DNA of 64,000 bases, from NCBI RefSeq assembly GCF_019316905.1, contig NZ_CP079216.1, positions 1,240,001 through 1,304,000 on the forward strand. The letters are read 5' to 3'. The position numbers and the translations under genes are program-made. How positions within the stretch are numbered: the stretch's first letter is position 1; every line of letters begins with the position of its first letter. Source of the stretch: Tessaracoccus palaemonis (lineage in GTDB: Bacteria; Actinomycetota; Actinomycetes; Propionibacteriales; Propionibacteriaceae). Below are positions 52,452 through 61,969 of this stretch, one piece after another. A model generated the notes under the pieces. That model searched no databases. It had not been told where the DNA came from and saw nothing but the letters and a program-made list of their open reading frames with translations.

Positions 52452-53890
52452 CCGGTCTGCTCATCGCCGGCACGTCCTCGGACGCCGGCAAGTCGCTGTT
52501 CGTGACCGGCCTGTGCCGCGTCGCCCGCCGCCGCGGCATCGACGTCGCGCCGTTCAAGGCGCAGAACATGAGCAACAACTCGATGGTCTGCTCCGACGGC
52601 TCCGAGATCGGCCGGGCGCAGTACCTGCAGGCGCTGGCCGCCGGCGTCATGCCCACCTCGATCCTCAACCCGGTGCTGCTGAAGCCGGGCACCGACCGGA
52701 GGTCCTTCGTCGTGCTCCGCGGCCAGCCGCACGGGATGCTCGAGGCCGGCGAGTACACCACCGGCCGCCGCCACCTGGCCGAGGCCGCGTTTGCCGCCTA
52801 CGAGGAGCTGGCCCGCGAGCATGAGCTCGTCATCTGCGAGGGCGCCGGGTCGCCGGCGGAGATCAATCTCAGGGTCGGGGACTACACGAACATGGGCCTG
52901 GCCCGGCAGTTCGACCTGCCCGTCGCGCTCATCGGCGACATCGACCGCGGGGGGGTGCTCGCCTCCATCTTCGGCACCTGGGGCCTCCTCGACGACGCTG
53001 ACCGCGCGCTGCTCGCCGGCTACATCATCAACAAGTTCCGCGGGGACGAGTCCATCCTCGCGCCCGGCCTCGAGGAGATCAGCCGGCGCACCGGCCTGGC
53101 GGACTTCGGCACCCTGCCCTGGCTGGAGGGGGTCTGGATCGACGGGGAGGACGCCCTCGAGGTCGGCCGCTGGCGCCACGACGCCGCGGCCACGACCCCG
53201 GACGACCTGACCGTCGCCGCAGTCCGGCTGCCGCGCATCTCCAACGCCACCGACGTCGACGCGCTGGCCCAGGAGCCGGGCGTCGACGTGGTCGTCACCG
53301 TCGACCCGCGCGAGGTCGAGAGAGCCGACATCGTGGTGCTGCCCGGCTCCCGCTCCACGCTGGGCGACCTGGCCTGGCTGCGGTCGACCGGCATCGCCGA
53401 CGTCATCGCGGCCCGGGTCGCGGCCGGCCGGCCGGTGCTCGGGATCTGCGGCGGGTTCCAGATGCTCGCCCGGACCATCGACGACCCCGTCGAGGGCGAC
53501 GGGATCGCCGACGGCCTCGGCGCGCTGCCCGTCGACGTCGTCTTCCACGCCGACAAGGTGCTCGGCACGCCGTCCGGCTCCTGGCGGGGCATCCCCGTGG
53601 ACGGCTACACCATCCACCACGGGCGGCCCGTGATCGACCCCGGCCACGAGGACTTCCTCGGCGGGGTGCACGGGGGCACCGTCTGGGGGACCATGTGGCA
53701 CGGGGCCTTCGAGTGCGACGACTTCCGCCGCGCCTGGCTCGTCGCCGCCGCCCGTGAGGCGGGCCGCGACTGGACCCCCCGGGAGGCCGGGGTGGGCTTC
53801 GCCGGGCTGCGCGAGACGATGATCGACACGACCGCGGACGCCATCGAGGCGCGGATCGACGTCGACGCCCTGCTCGGGCTCGCCCGTTGA
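52448..53890 (+). CDS. cobQ: Cobyric acid synthase
   Basis: 480 aa (CobQ/CbiP), amidates adenosylcobyrinic acid a,c-diamide at positions b, d, e and g. The N-terminal dethiobiotin-synthetase-like domain has P-loop AGTSSDAGKS and PFKAQNMSNNS. The C-terminal class I glutamine amidotransferase domain carries the nucleophile in LGICGGFQML near residue 335 and the histidine in TMWHGAFEC near residue 419. Coupled to cbiB by 4 nt. A cobalamin riboswitch lies between this gene and cbiL. Confidence 0.95.
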   Translation: MTGLLIAGTSSDAGKSLFVTGLCRVARRRGIDVAPFKAQNMSNNSMVCSDGSEIGRAQYLQALAAGVMPTSILNPVLLKPGTDRRSFVVLRGQPHGMLEAGEYTTGRRHLAEAAFAAYEELAREHELVICEGAGSPAEINLRVGDYTNMGLARQFDLPVALIGDIDRGGVLASIFGTWGLLDDADRALLAGYIINKFRGDESILAPGLEEISRRTGLADFGTLPWLEGVWIDGEDALEVGRWRHDAAATTPDDLTVAAVRLPRISNATDVDALAQEPGVDVVVTVDPREVERADIVVLPGSRSTLGDLAWLRSTGIADVIAARVAAGRPVLGICGGFQMLARTIDDPVEGDGIADGLGALPVDVVFHADKVLGTPSGSWRGIPVDGYTIHHGRPVIDPGHEDFLGGVHGGTVWGTMWHGAFECDDFRRAWLVAAAREAGRDWTPREAGVGFAGLRETMIDTTADAIEARIDVDALLGLAR

Positions 53891-53944
53891 GAGACCCCGG
53901 CTGGGCGTGACCCGCGGGCCAGTGCCAGACTGGCCCCAACACCA

Positions 53945-54040
53945 GCATGAGGTGCCGAGGAACCCGGTGTGAGTCCGGGACGGTCCCGCCACTGTGACCG
54001 CGCGCGAGCGCGGGAGTCAGGCACTCGCCCGCATGCGCCA
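53945..54040 (+). ncRNA. Cobalamin riboswitch upstream of cbiL
   Basis: The spacer before cbiL contains the cobalamin aptamer core: GAGGAACCCGGTGTGAGTCC (53957-53976), the B12-box region GCCACTGTGA at 53988-53997, a variable GC-rich arm, then GTCAGGCACTC (54016-54026) that closes on GAGGTGCC near 53949. cbiL starts 37 nt downstream with AGGAAGG at 54061-54067 as the RBS, so control is probably at translation. Confidence 0.88.
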
Positions 54041-54076
54041 TCACTGAGGGCGAGAGACCCAGGAAGGCTGGCACAC

Positions 54077-54841
54077 ATGCCGCTCACGCACATGCGCCCG
54101 CGCCTCATCGGCATCGGCGTCGGCCCGGGCGACCCGGACCTCATCACCGTCAAGGCCATCTCGGCGCTGTGCGCCGCCGACGCCATCCTGGTGCCCGCTA
54201 CTGAGGTCTCGGGAGACGGCCCCGGCCGCGCGGAGCAGATCGTCGTCTCGGCGGCTCCGGAGGTCGCGCACGCGGTCGTCCGCGTGCCGTTCAGCATGGC
54301 CGACCGCAGCGGCGTCACCGACCGTCGCCGCGAGGCCTGGCAGACCTCCGCCGACGCCGCGCTCGCCGCGTACGCGCGTGGCGCCCGCACCGTCGCCTTC
54401 GCCACCGTCGGCGATCCCAGCGTCTACTCGACCTTCTCGTACCTGGCCGCCTACGTCGCCGACCGCGTCGAGGACCTCGCCATCGAGGTCGTGCCGGGCA
54501 TCACCGCCATGCAGGCGCTGGCCGCCGAGTCCCGCACCCCCCTGGTCGAGGGCACCGAGACCCTGGCGCTGGTGCCCGTCACCGCCGGGCTCGACGTGCT
54601 CGGGCGGGTCCTCGACACCGTCGACACCGTCGTCGCCTACAAGGGCGGACGGCGGATGCCCGAGGTCGCGGGCCAGCTCAGGGAGCGCGGCCGCGACGCC
54701 GTCGTCGGCATCAACGTCGGCCTGGAGCAGCAGGAGCTGTTCGGCCTCGACAGGCTCGAGGCCGACCGGAAGGTCGGGTATTTCAGCACGGTGATCGTCC
54801 CCGCGAGGCGGGACGGTCAGGAGACAGGAGGCAGGCTGTGA
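54077..54841 (+). CDS. cbiL: Precorrin-2 / cobalt-precorrin-2 C20-methyltransferase
   Basis: 254 aa tetrapyrrole methylase (CbiL/CobI). The GVGPGDPDLITVKAISAL N-terminus, a FATVGDPSVYSTFSYLA loop and the VVPGITAMQALAAE motif are typical, and position in the operon agrees. It is the first gene after a cobalamin riboswitch. The ATG at 54077 has AGGAAGG 9 nt upstream; an in-frame ATG at 54092 is an alternative. It ends in a 4-nt overlap with cbiF. Confidence 0.92.
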   Translation: MPLTHMRPRLIGIGVGPGDPDLITVKAISALCAADAILVPATEVSGDGPGRAEQIVVSAAPEVAHAVVRVPFSMADRSGVTDRRREAWQTSADAALAAYARGARTVAFATVGDPSVYSTFSYLAAYVADRVEDLAIEVVPGITAMQALAAESRTPLVEGTETLALVPVTAGLDVLGRVLDTVDTVVAYKGGRRMPEVAGQLRERGRDAVVGINVGLEQQELFGLDRLEADRKVGYFSTVIVPARRDGQETGGRL

Positions 54842-55677
54842 AGCGCGGCAAGGTCATCTTCGTGGGAGCCGGCCCCGGCGCCGACGACCTCATCACGGTG
54901 CGCGGCGCCCGCGCCATCGCGCAGGCGGACATCGTCATCTGGGCCTCCAGCCTCGTCCACCCCGGCATCGTGGCCGGCGCCCGCCCCGACGCGCTGGTCG
55001 TCGACTCCGCCAGCGAGGCGCTGGAGGACACCGCCGTCCACTACCGGCGCGCCGCAGAGGAGGGCCTGACCGTCGCCCGGGTGCACACCGGCGACCCGTC
55101 CATCTACGGCGCCACCGGAGAGCAGTACGAGATGTGCCGCCAGCTCGGCCTCGACTACGAGACCATCCCCGGCGTGTCCGCCTACTCCGCCACCGCGGCC
55201 CGGATGAACGCGGAGATCACCATCCCGGAGGTCTCCCAGTCGTTCATCCTCACCCGTCTCGAGGGTGGCCGGACCCCGATGCCGCCGAGGGAGACCGTGA
55301 GGTCCTTCGCCGCGCACGGTGCGACCATGGCCCTGTACCTGTCCGCGGCGCGCAACAAGGTGCTGCAGGAGGAGCTGCTGGCCGGTGGCTACGACCCGGC
55401 CACGCCCTGCATCATCGGCTACCGCGTCAGCTGGCCCGACGAGATGATGATCCGCTGCCGCCTCGACGAGCTCTCCGAGCGGATGCGTGAGCACAAGCTG
55501 TGGAAGCACACCATCGTGATGGTCGGCCCCGCGCTGGCCGAGGGCCACAGCGGCACCCGCTCCCACCTCTACCACCCCGGCTTCCGCCACGAGTACCGCG
55601 CCGCCGAGCCCGCAGCCCAGCAGGAGCTCCGCGAACACGGCGCCGGTGCCGTCGACCTCACCCAGGAGCAGCGATGA
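54838..55677 (+). CDS. cbiF: Precorrin-4 / cobalt-precorrin-4 C11-methyltransferase
   Basis: 279 aa (CbiF/CobM). VIFVGAGPGADDLITVRGARAI is the SAM-binding N-terminus. The C11-enzyme signatures HTGDPSIYGATGEQYEMCRQLGLDYETIPGVSAYSATAA and TRLEGGRTPMPPRE follow. It starts with GTG overlapping cbiL, and its stop overlaps cbiEGH, so the whole run is translationally coupled. Confidence 0.94.
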   Translation: MKRGKVIFVGAGPGADDLITVRGARAIAQADIVIWASSLVHPGIVAGARPDALVVDSASEALEDTAVHYRRAAEEGLTVARVHTGDPSIYGATGEQYEMCRQLGLDYETIPGVSAYSATAARMNAEITIPEVSQSFILTRLEGGRTPMPPRETVRSFAAHGATMALYLSAARNKVLQEELLAGGYDPATPCIIGYRVSWPDEMMIRCRLDELSERMREHKLWKHTIVMVGPALAEGHSGTRSHLYHPGFRHEYRAAEPAAQQELREHGAGAVDLTQEQR

Positions 55678-58055
55678 TCCACGTCCACGGCTACCTCGGT
55701 GGCCTCAGCCCCGAGACCCACGCCATCGCGGCCCGCGCCGCGCTGGTCGTCGGCGGCCGCCGCCACCTCGCCGACCTCGGCGTCGAGCCCGAGCGGCAGG
55801 TCGTGCTCGGCGCGCTGACCCCGGCCATCGAGCGCCTCACCGCCCTCGGCCCCGACGACGAGGCCCTCGTCATCGCCAGCGGCGACCCAGGCTTCCACGG
55901 CATCCTGCGCCGCCTGCGGCTGGCCGGGCTCCCCGTCACAGTCGCGCCCGCCGTCAGCTCCGTATCGGCCGCCTTCGCCGCGGTCGCGCTGCCCTGGGAC
56001 GACGCCGTCGTCGTCTCGGCGCACGGCAAGCCCCTCGACCCGGCGGTCGAGGCCGCCTCGAAGCACCCGAAGGTCGGCGTCCTCACCTCCCCGCACGCCG
56101 GGATCCGCGAGCTCGCCGCCGCGCTGGCCGGGCTGGGCAGGCACTACGTGCTGGCCGAGCGCCTCGGCGAGGCGGACCAGCGGGTCCGCGTCTTCACCGA
56201 ACAGGAGGCACTGGCCGTCGCGGACGTCGAGGAGCCGAACGTGGTACTGATCCTCGACGGCACCCCCGACGACACCGCCCTCATCTCGGGCGAGGCGACG
56301 GGGGAGGGACCCCACACCCCCGTGGTCGGGCAGCTCACCAACTCGCCCGCCGCCAGGCGGCACGCCGACGAGATCGACCGCGTCCTCGGCGAGAAGACCC
56401 GCCGCTACGACGGGCCCGCGAAGGTCACGCTGCCCCGCGCCTGGCAGGACTGCGACCTCATCGTCAGCCACCTCGCCCTTGGCGCCACCACCCGCCTGGT
56501 CGCGCCGCTCCTGAGGAACAAGAAGACCGACCCGGCCGTCGTTGTCGTCGACGAGGCCGGCCGCTTCGCCGTGCCGCTCGTCGGAGGCCACGCCGGCGGA
56601 GCCAACGAGCTGGCCCGCCGCATCGCCGACGGGCTGGGCGCGACCCCCGTCCTGACCACCGCGACCGACGCACTGAACCTGCCGGCTCTCGACACCCTCG
56701 GCTGGGCCTATTCGGGAGACGTGGCAGGCGTGACCAGGGCGCTGATCGACGGCGCCCCCGTCGCGGTCGAGAAGGCCCATGGCTGGCCGCTGCCGCCGCT
56801 GCCCGCCAACGTCGCGGTGGGCGCCGAGGATCCGGTCGCCCGCATCGTCGTCACCGACACCGTCTCGGTGTCGCCCTCGCCGCTGCCCACCGTGGTCCTG
56901 CACCCGGACAGCCTCGTGGTGGGCATGGGCTGCAACCGCGGCACCGGCGTCGATGTGCTGCACGCGCTGCTCACCGAGACCCTCGAGGCCGCCGACCTTG
57001 CCGTGGAGTCGGTGACCGCGCTGACCACCGTCGACGCGAAGGCCGGCGAGATCGGGCTCATCCAGCTCGCCAACCGGCTCGGCGTGCCGCTGAAGGACTA
57101 CGACGCCGACGAGCTGGCGACCTTCGAGGTGCCCACCCCGAGCGACGCCCCGCTGAAGGCCGTCGGCACGCCGTCGGTCGCGGAGGCCTCCGTGCTCGCC
57201 CGCGGAGCCGACCTGATCGTGCCCAAGCAGAAGAACGCCGAGGCCACCTGCGCCGTCGGCCGCATCCCGGCCCGCGGGAAGCTGAGCGTCGTCGGCCTCG
57301 GCCCCGGCGCCCGCGACCTGCTCACCCCGCGCGCGGTGGAGGCGCTCAGGTCGTCGACCCTGATCGTCGGCTACGGCCCCTACGTCAAGCAGATCCGCGA
57401 CCTCGCCCGCCCCGGCACCACCGTCTTTGCGTCCAAGATGGGTACCGAGGAGGAGCGCACCGCCCGGGCCATCGACGCCGCCCGCGCCGGCGAGCACGTG
57501 TCGCTCGTCTGTGGCGGGGACCCGGCCATCTACGCCATGGCCAGCCCCGTCCTGGAGCAGGGCACCGACGGCATCGACGTCGACATCGTTCCCGGCGTCA
57601 CCGCGAGCCTGGCGGCCTCGGCCATCCTCGGCGCGGCGCTCGGCCACGACAACGCGACCATCTCGCTGTCGGACCTGCACACGCCCTGGGACAGCATCGA
57701 GCGCCGGCTGCACGGCGCCGCGGTCGGCGACTTCGTCGTCGCGCTGTACAACCCCCGCAGCAAGAAGCGCACGGCGCACCTGCCGCGGGCGCTGGAGATC
57801 CTCGGCGCTCACCGGAAGCCGTCGACGCCCATCGCCGTCGTCCAGCAGGCCTGCCGGCCCCGCCAGAAGGTCATCATGAGCACGCTGGGCGAGTTCCGCC
57901 CCGAATGGGTCGACATGAACTCCATCGTCATCGTCGGCTCCAGCACCACCCGCTACGTCACCTCCGGCGGCGGCGAGCAGCGCATGGTGACCCCGCGCGA
58001 CTACCAGTGGATGCCGCACACCGCGGAGACCGACCTCGAGGAGAAGACCCGATGA
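55674..58055 (+). CDS. cbiEGH: CbiE-CbiG-CbiH trifunctional fusion
   Basis: 793 aa carrying three corrin-ring enzymes in one chain. Residues ~1-198 are CbiE, the C5-methyltransferase part of precorrin-6Y/7 methylation (HVHGYLGGLSPETHAIAARAALVVGGRRHLADLG, IASGDPGFHGI). Residues ~213-532 are CbiG, cobalt-precorrin-5A hydrolase, with VGGHAGGANELARRIA near 304 and VVGMGCNRGTG near 415. Residues ~536-790 are CbiH, C17-methyltransferase (VVGLGPGARDLLTPRAVEAL, LVCGGDPAIYAMA, VVALYNPRSKKR). CbiG marks the anaerobic, early-cobalt route. The same order is known to me from P. freudenreichii cbiEGH. It overlaps both neighbours by 4 nt. The partner decarboxylase CbiT is encoded separately at 62.8-63.4 kb. 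Confidence 0.92.
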   Translation: MIHVHGYLGGLSPETHAIAARAALVVGGRRHLADLGVEPERQVVLGALTPAIERLTALGPDDEALVIASGDPGFHGILRRLRLAGLPVTVAPAVSSVSAAFAAVALPWDDAVVVSAHGKPLDPAVEAASKHPKVGVLTSPHAGIRELAAALAGLGRHYVLAERLGEADQRVRVFTEQEALAVADVEEPNVVLILDGTPDDTALISGEATGEGPHTPVVGQLTNSPAARRHADEIDRVLGEKTRRYDGPAKVTLPRAWQDCDLIVSHLALGATTRLVAPLLRNKKTDPAVVVVDEAGRFAVPLVGGHAGGANELARRIADGLGATPVLTTATDALNLPALDTLGWAYSGDVAGVTRALIDGAPVAVEKAHGWPLPPLPANVAVGAEDPVARIVVTDTVSVSPSPLPTVVLHPDSLVVGMGCNRGTGVDVLHALLTETLEAADLAVESVTALTTVDAKAGEIGLIQLANRLGVPLKDYDADELATFEVPTPSDAPLKAVGTPSVAEASVLARGADLIVPKQKNAEATCAVGRIPARGKLSVVGLGPGARDLLTPRAVEALRSSTLIVGYGPYVKQIRDLARPGTTVFASKMGTEEERTARAIDAARAGEHVSLVCGGDPAIYAMASPVLEQGTDGIDVDIVPGVTASLAASAILGAALGHDNATISLSDLHTPWDSIERRLHGAAVGDFVVALYNPRSKKRTAHLPRALEILGAHRKPSTPIAVVQQACRPRQKVIMSTLGEFRPEWVDMNSIVIVGSSTTRYVTSGGGEQRMVTPRDYQWMPHTAETDLEEKTR

Positions 58056-59293
58056 GCACGCCCCTGATCATCGCCGCGCACGGTACGCGCGACGCCGACG
58101 GCGAGCAGACCTGCCGCCGGTTCGTCGAGCGCGTCGCCCGCGCCCTGCCCGACGTCAAGGTGGGCCTCGGCTTCGTGGAGCTGAACCAGCCCGGCATCCC
58201 GCAGGCGCTCACCGACATCGTCGACGGCGAGGCCGAGCGCCGCGCCGTCGTGGTTCCGCTGATGCTCGGCACCGGCGCGCACGTCCGCCGCGACATCCCG
58301 GGCTTCATCGCCGAGGCGCTCGAGGAGGTACCCACGGCGCGCATCGACTACGCCGCGCATCTCGGCGCCGACCCGCGCCTGGTCGACGCCGTCAACCAGC
58401 GGATCGACGCCGCGATGGGGGACTGGCAGCGCGACGAGACGTGCCTGGTGTTCGTCGGCCGCGGCGCCGTCGTGGCCGACGCGAACGCCGACCATGTCCG
58501 GCTGGCCCGCATGCACTTCGAGGCGGGCGGCTGGGCCGACGTGCAGGAGTGCTTCATCCAGGTCACCCGCCCCAGCCTTCCCGAGGGCCTCGACCGCGCG
58601 TACGCCGCCGGGCACCGGCAGCTGCTCGTGATGGGCCACTGGATCTTCCCCGGCCGGCTGCGCACCTGGACCTTCGAGCAGGCCGAGGCCTGGGCCGCGG
58701 CGCACCCCGACGCCCGGGTCCGCGTGGCCGAGGTCATCGGGGACTGCGACGAGCTCGCCGAGGTCGTGATCGACCGGTACCGCGAGGCGATGCCGGAGGC
58801 GGCCGCGGAGGGGTCGCCCGCCTACGTCGCGGGGCTGCTGCTGACCGGCCGCCGCGTCGTCGTGGTCGGCGGCGGCGTCGTGTCCACCCGCCGCGTGCCG
58901 AAGCTGCTCGCGGCCGGGGCGCGGGTCACGCTCGTCTCCCCGACGGCCACTGGGGCGCTGGCGGCCCTCGCGGCCGCGGGGGACATCGCGTGGGAGCGCC
59001 GTGAGTTCGCGGAGGGCGACCTTGAGGGCGCCTGGTACGTGCTGGCCGACACCGACGATCCGGGCGTCAACGCCCGCGTCGTGGCCGAGGCGGAGCGGCG
59101 CCACACCTTCTGCGTGCGCGCCGACGACGCGGTGCAGGGCACCGCGTACACGGCCGCGTCGCGGGGCGTCGGGCACCTGACGGTGGCGGTCGTCGGCGAC
59201 CGCAACCCGCGTCGCTCCCGGCACGTGCTCGAGGCCATCGTGGGCTCCGAGGACGTGCGGCAGGCGATCGCGGAGCCCGTCGGGCGGTCCTGA
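58052..59293 (+). CDS. CbiX sirohydrochlorin cobaltochelatase fused to CysG(B)-type precorrin-2 dehydrogenase
   Basis: 413 aa. Residues ~1-255 are a long two-half Cbi[25 protein letters not shown] with the chelatase histidine, then a second half [21 protein letters not shown]. Residues ~268-405 are a siroheme-synthase N-terminal-like domain with a Rossmann motif [31 protein letters not shown] and [11 protein letters not shown]. The fusion would oxidise precorrin-2 to sirohydrochlorin and insert cobalt, feeding CbiL. The start overlaps the cbiEGH stop by 4 nt. It is convergent with cbiC, 7 nt apart. Confidence 0.9.
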   Translation: MSTPLIIAAHGTRDADGEQTCRRFVERVARALPDVKVGLGFVELNQPGIPQALTDIVDGEAERRAVVVPLMLGTGAHVRRDIPGFIAEALEEVPTARIDYAAHLGADPRLVDAVNQRIDAAMGDWQRDETCLVFVGRGAVVADANADHVRLARMHFEAGGWADVQECFIQVTRPSLPEGLDRAYAAGHRQLLVMGHWIFPGRLRTWTFEQAEAWAAAHPDARVRVAEVIGDCDELAEVVIDRYREAMPEAAAEGSPAYVAGLLLTGRRVVVVGGGVVSTRRVPKLLAAGARVTLVSPTATGALAALAAAGDIAWERREFAEGDLEGAWYVLADTDDPGVNARVVAEAERRHTFCVRADDAVQGTAYTAASRGVGHLTVAVVGDRNPRRSRHVLEAIVGSEDVRQAIAEPVGRS

Positions 59294-59300
59294 GAGTCCC

Positions 59301-59954
59301 TCAGTCCTGCCGGGAGGTGTTGGTCAGCTCGTCGGTGCTCGCGATGGCGTTGACCGCGGCGACCGTCATGGCGCTGCCGCCACGGCGACCGCGCACGACG
59401 AGGTACTCGAGGGCGAGCGGGGACCCGATCAGGGCCTCCTTCGACTCGGCGGCGCCCACGAAGCCGACGGGGATGCCGATCACCGCGGCCGGTCGGGCGC
59501 CGGTCTCGGCGACGACCTCCAGCAGCCGGAACAGCGCCGTCGGGGCGTTGCCGATGGCGACGACGGCCCCGTCGAGCCGGGGGGCCCACGCGTCGACGGC
59601 GGCCATGGTCTTGGTGATGCCGCGGTAGGCGGCGTCGCGGGCGATCGCCTCGTCCTTGATGTGGCAGATGACCTCGTTGCGCGCCGGCAGCCGCGACGAG
59701 ATGATGCCGGTCGCCACCATCGAGGAGTCGCACAGGATGGGGGCCCCGGCTCGGAGGGCGGCGTTGGCCGCCGCGACGACGCCTGGGGTGAAGGCGACGT
59801 CGTCGGCGATCGAGGGGTCGCCGGCGGCGTGCACCATGCGCACGACGGCGCGGCTCACGTCGGCGGGGAAGCGGGTCAGATCGGTCTCGGCGCGGATGAT
59901 CCGGAAGGACTCCTCGTAGATCTCGGAGCCGGTGCGCAGGTAGGGGTTCGACAC
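59301..59954 (-). CDS. cbiC: Precorrin-8X / cobalt-precorrin-8 methylmutase
   Basis: 217 aa (CbiC/CobH). Moves the C11 methyl to C12, giving cobyrinate. The catalytic histidine is in [11 protein letters not shown] near residue 95; [13 protein letters not shown], and [17 protein letters not shown] are family signatures. The GTG at 59954 was chosen over the in-frame GTG at 59963 because a TAGGGT -10 (minus strand) ends 7 nt before it and overlaps the other candidate; the transcript is probably leaderless. It faces away from the riboswitch-controlled cbiM unit. Confidence 0.93.
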   Translation of the reverse strand: MSNPYLRTGSEIYEESFRIIRAETDLTRFPADVSRAVVRMVHAAGDPSIADDVAFTPGVVAAANAALRAGAPILCDSSMVATGIISSRLPARNEVICHIKDEAIARDAAYRGITKTMAAVDAWAPRLDGAVVAIGNAPTALFRLLEVVAETGARPAAVIGIPVGFVGAAESKEALIGSPLALEYLVVRGRRGGSAMTVAAVNAIASTDELTNTSRQD

Positions 59955-59990
59955 GTGCGCCACCCTAGAACACGCTTAACCCACCCCGCC

Positions 59991-60019
59991 TTGCGGGCCG
60001 CATTACGACGTGCTGTAGT
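59991..60019 (+). promoter_or_regulatory. Promoter of the cbiMNQO unit
   Basis: TTGCGG (59991-59996), 17 nt, TGTAGT (60014-60019), just upstream of the riboswitch aptamer. Confidence 0.5.
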
Positions 60020-60035
60020 TGGTTCCACAACCACA

Positions 60036-60130
60036 GAATCGTTCGGAAGAGACGCCAGGAACCCGGGGATGATCCGGGACGGTCGCGCCACTGTGAGCCG
60101 CCCCACGGGGCGGAAGTCAGGAACTGGCCT
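60036..60130 (+). ncRNA. Cobalamin riboswitch upstream of cbiM
   Basis: A second aptamer with the conserved core: GCCAGGAACCCGGGGATGATCC (from 60054), the B12-box region GCCACTGTGA (60087-60096), a variable hairpin CCGCCCC/GGGGCGG, and GTCAGGAACTGGCC closing the stem. A CCGGGA/TCCCGG hairpin at 60148-60166 lies just before the AGGAG ribosome-binding site of cbiM and could act as the expression platform. Confidence 0.9.
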
Positions 60131-60182
60131 TCTCCGAGCCTTGACCGCCGGGACGCGTAATCCCGGACAAAGGAGTTCGGCG

Positions 60183-60869
60183 ATGCATATCGCTGAGGGA
60201 TTCCTCCCTCCCCTCGAATGCGCGGTGTGGTACGCCGCGTCTGCCCCCTTCGTCGTGCACGGCGCCCGCGCCGTGATCCGCAAGGCCAAGGAATCGCCGG
60301 AGAACAAGCTGCTGCTCGCGGCCGCCGGCGCCTTCACCTTCGTCCTGTCCGCCATCAAGCTCCCGTCCGTGACCGGCTCGTCGTCGCACCCGACGGGCAC
60401 CGGAGCCGGAGCCGTGCTCTTCGGGCCTCCCGTGATGGCCTTCCTCGGCACCATCGTCCTGCTGTTCCAGGCGCTGCTGCTGGCGCACGGCGGCATCACC
60501 ACGCTGGGCGCCAACGTGTTCTCCATGGCGATCGCCGGCCCGTGGGCGGGCTACGCGTGCTGGAAGCTCGTGAAGAAGTTCGGCGGCCCCATGTGGCTGG
60601 GTGTCTTCCTCGCGTTCTTCTTCGCCGACCTGGTCACCTACGTCGTCACCAGCTTCCAGCTGGCCATCGCGTACCCGGACGAGGTCACCGGACTCCTCGG
60701 GGCCGCGGCCAAGTTCCTGGGCATCTTCGCCGTCACGCAGATCCCGCTGGCCGTCGCTGAGGGAGTCCTCGGCATCCTGCTCTTCGGATTCTTCGCGCGT
60801 GTCGCGCCCGACCAGATGATCCGCCTGGGCGTCATGCCCCAGACCGAGAAGGCGGCCGCTCATGTTTAA
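60183..60869 (+). CDS. cbiM: Cobalt ECF transporter substrate-capture protein CbiM
   Basis: 228 aa membrane protein. The N-terminal MHIAEGFLP is the metal-binding start of CbiM (the His at position 2 binds cobalt), and several helices follow, including [50 protein letters not shown], a family hallmark. AGGAG lies 7 nt upstream. It is controlled by a cobalamin riboswitch and coupled to cbiN (8-nt overlap). Confidence 0.96.
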   Translation: MHIAEGFLPPLECAVWYAASAPFVVHGARAVIRKAKESPENKLLLAAAGAFTFVLSAIKLPSVTGSSSHPTGTGAGAVLFGPPVMAFLGTIVLLFQALLLAHGGITTLGANVFSMAIAGPWAGYACWKLVKKFGGPMWLGVFLAFFFADLVTYVVTSFQLAIAYPDEVTGLLGAAAKFLGIFAVTQIPLAVAEGVLGILLFGFFARVAPDQMIRLGVMPQTEKAAAHV

Positions 60870-61215
60870 GCGCAAGGACTGGTTCATCGGCCTGGCCCTG
60901 CTGGCCGTGATCGTCGTCATCTTCGTGTTCAGTTTCGCGATGGCCCCGCAGCCCGCCGAAGGCGAGGAAGGGTTCGTCGGGACCGACTCCGTCGTCACCG
61001 AGGTGCTGGAGGAGCACGGCGTCGAGCCGTGGTTCAGCCCGATCTGGGAGCCCGGCTCCGGCGAGATCGAGTCCGGCCTCTTCGCCATCCAGGCCGCCCT
61101 CGGCGCCGGCATCGTCGGCTTCGTGCTGGGCAACTTCCGCGGTCGCGCCGTCAAGGCGAAGGAGCTGCAGGAGGCCCCGCAGCCCGAGGCTGCCCCCGCG
61201 GGCGATGAGCAGTAA
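60862..61215 (+). CDS. cbiN: Cobalt transporter component CbiN
   Basis: 117 aa. Two membrane helices (residues ~8-26 and ~76-93) flank an extracytoplasmic acidic loop with [51 protein letters not shown], the CbiN pattern. It assists CbiM in cobalt loading. It overlaps cbiM by 8 nt and cbiQ by 11 nt. Confidence 0.93.
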   Translation: MFKRKDWFIGLALLAVIVVIFVFSFAMAPQPAEGEEGFVGTDSVVTEVLEEHGVEPWFSPIWEPGSGEIESGLFAIQAALGAGIVGFVLGNFRGRAVKAKELQEAPQPEAAPAGDEQ

Positions 61216-61969
61216 CCACGAGTCAGCGATCGACGATGCCGCCTGGGCCAGCCCCTGGCGGCGTCGTCGCGTCGGCGAGAAGGTCGCCCTCAGCGTCGCG
61301 CTCATCCTGACCGCGCTGCTGACCGACCCGTGGCCGGGCTGCGCCCTGGTCGCCGCCATCTCCCTGGTCCTCATCCTCGGCTCCGCCCGGATAAGCCCGG
61401 CGCTGCTCGCCACCGTGATGGCCGCCCCGCTCGCGTTCCTGCTCGTCGGGGCGCTGCCGGTCGCCGTGCACATCGGGGCCGACGGCTGGGGGATCGGGCC
61501 CCTGCGGGTCAGCGCCACCGGCCTGGCGACGGCCCTCGGCCTGCTGGCTCACGGCATCGCCGGCACGCTCGCCGTCATGGTGCTGGCCACCACCACGCCC
61601 ATGGTCGACCTGCTCACCTGGATGCGCGCGCTGCACGTGCCGGACACGCTGCTGGAGATCGCCTCGCTGACCTACCGCATGCTGTTCGTGCTGCTCGGCA
61701 CCACCTGGGCCGTGCACCAGGCCCAGCGGGCCAGGCTGGGCGACGACGCCTCCTGGCGGCGCCGCATGCACACCGCCGCCGGAACCACCGGCAGCATCAT
61801 GCTGCGGAGCTGGCAGCGGGCCGTCCGGCTGCAGGAGGGGCTCGAGGGCCGTGGCTTCGAGGATGCGCTCGTCACGCTCAGCCCCCGCCGGGAACGCTCC
61901 TGGGCCTTCATCGCCATGACCCTGGCCGTCGTCTCGGCCGTGTGGGTCGCCACGTGGGCGGCGGCATGA
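61205..61969 (+). CDS. cbiQ: Cobalt ECF transporter T component CbiQ
   Basis: 254 aa membrane protein coupling the substrate-binding CbiMN to the ATPase. Several hydrophobic helices precede the cytoplasmic signature [24 protein letters not shown] and [20 protein letters not shown], which holds the Ala-Arg-Gly-like coupling motif. It overlaps cbiN and cbiO. Confidence 0.93.
   Translation: MSSNHESAIDDAAWASPWRRRRVGEKVALSVALILTALLTDPWPGCALVAAISLVLILGSARISPALLATVMAAPLAFLLVGALPVAVHIGADGWGIGPLRVSATGLATALGLLAHGIAGTLAVMVLATTTPMVDLLTWMRALHVPDTLLEIASLTYRMLFVLLGTTWAVHQAQRARLGDDASWRRRMHTAAGTTGSIMLRSWQRAVRLQEGLEGRGFEDALVTLSPRRERSWAFIAMTLAVVSAVWVATWAAA

Noticed and set aside
55569-58019. 816-aa open frame antisense to cbiEGH
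   Set aside because: Shadow of the three-domain cobalamin fusion, with repetitive D/G/R/V composition.
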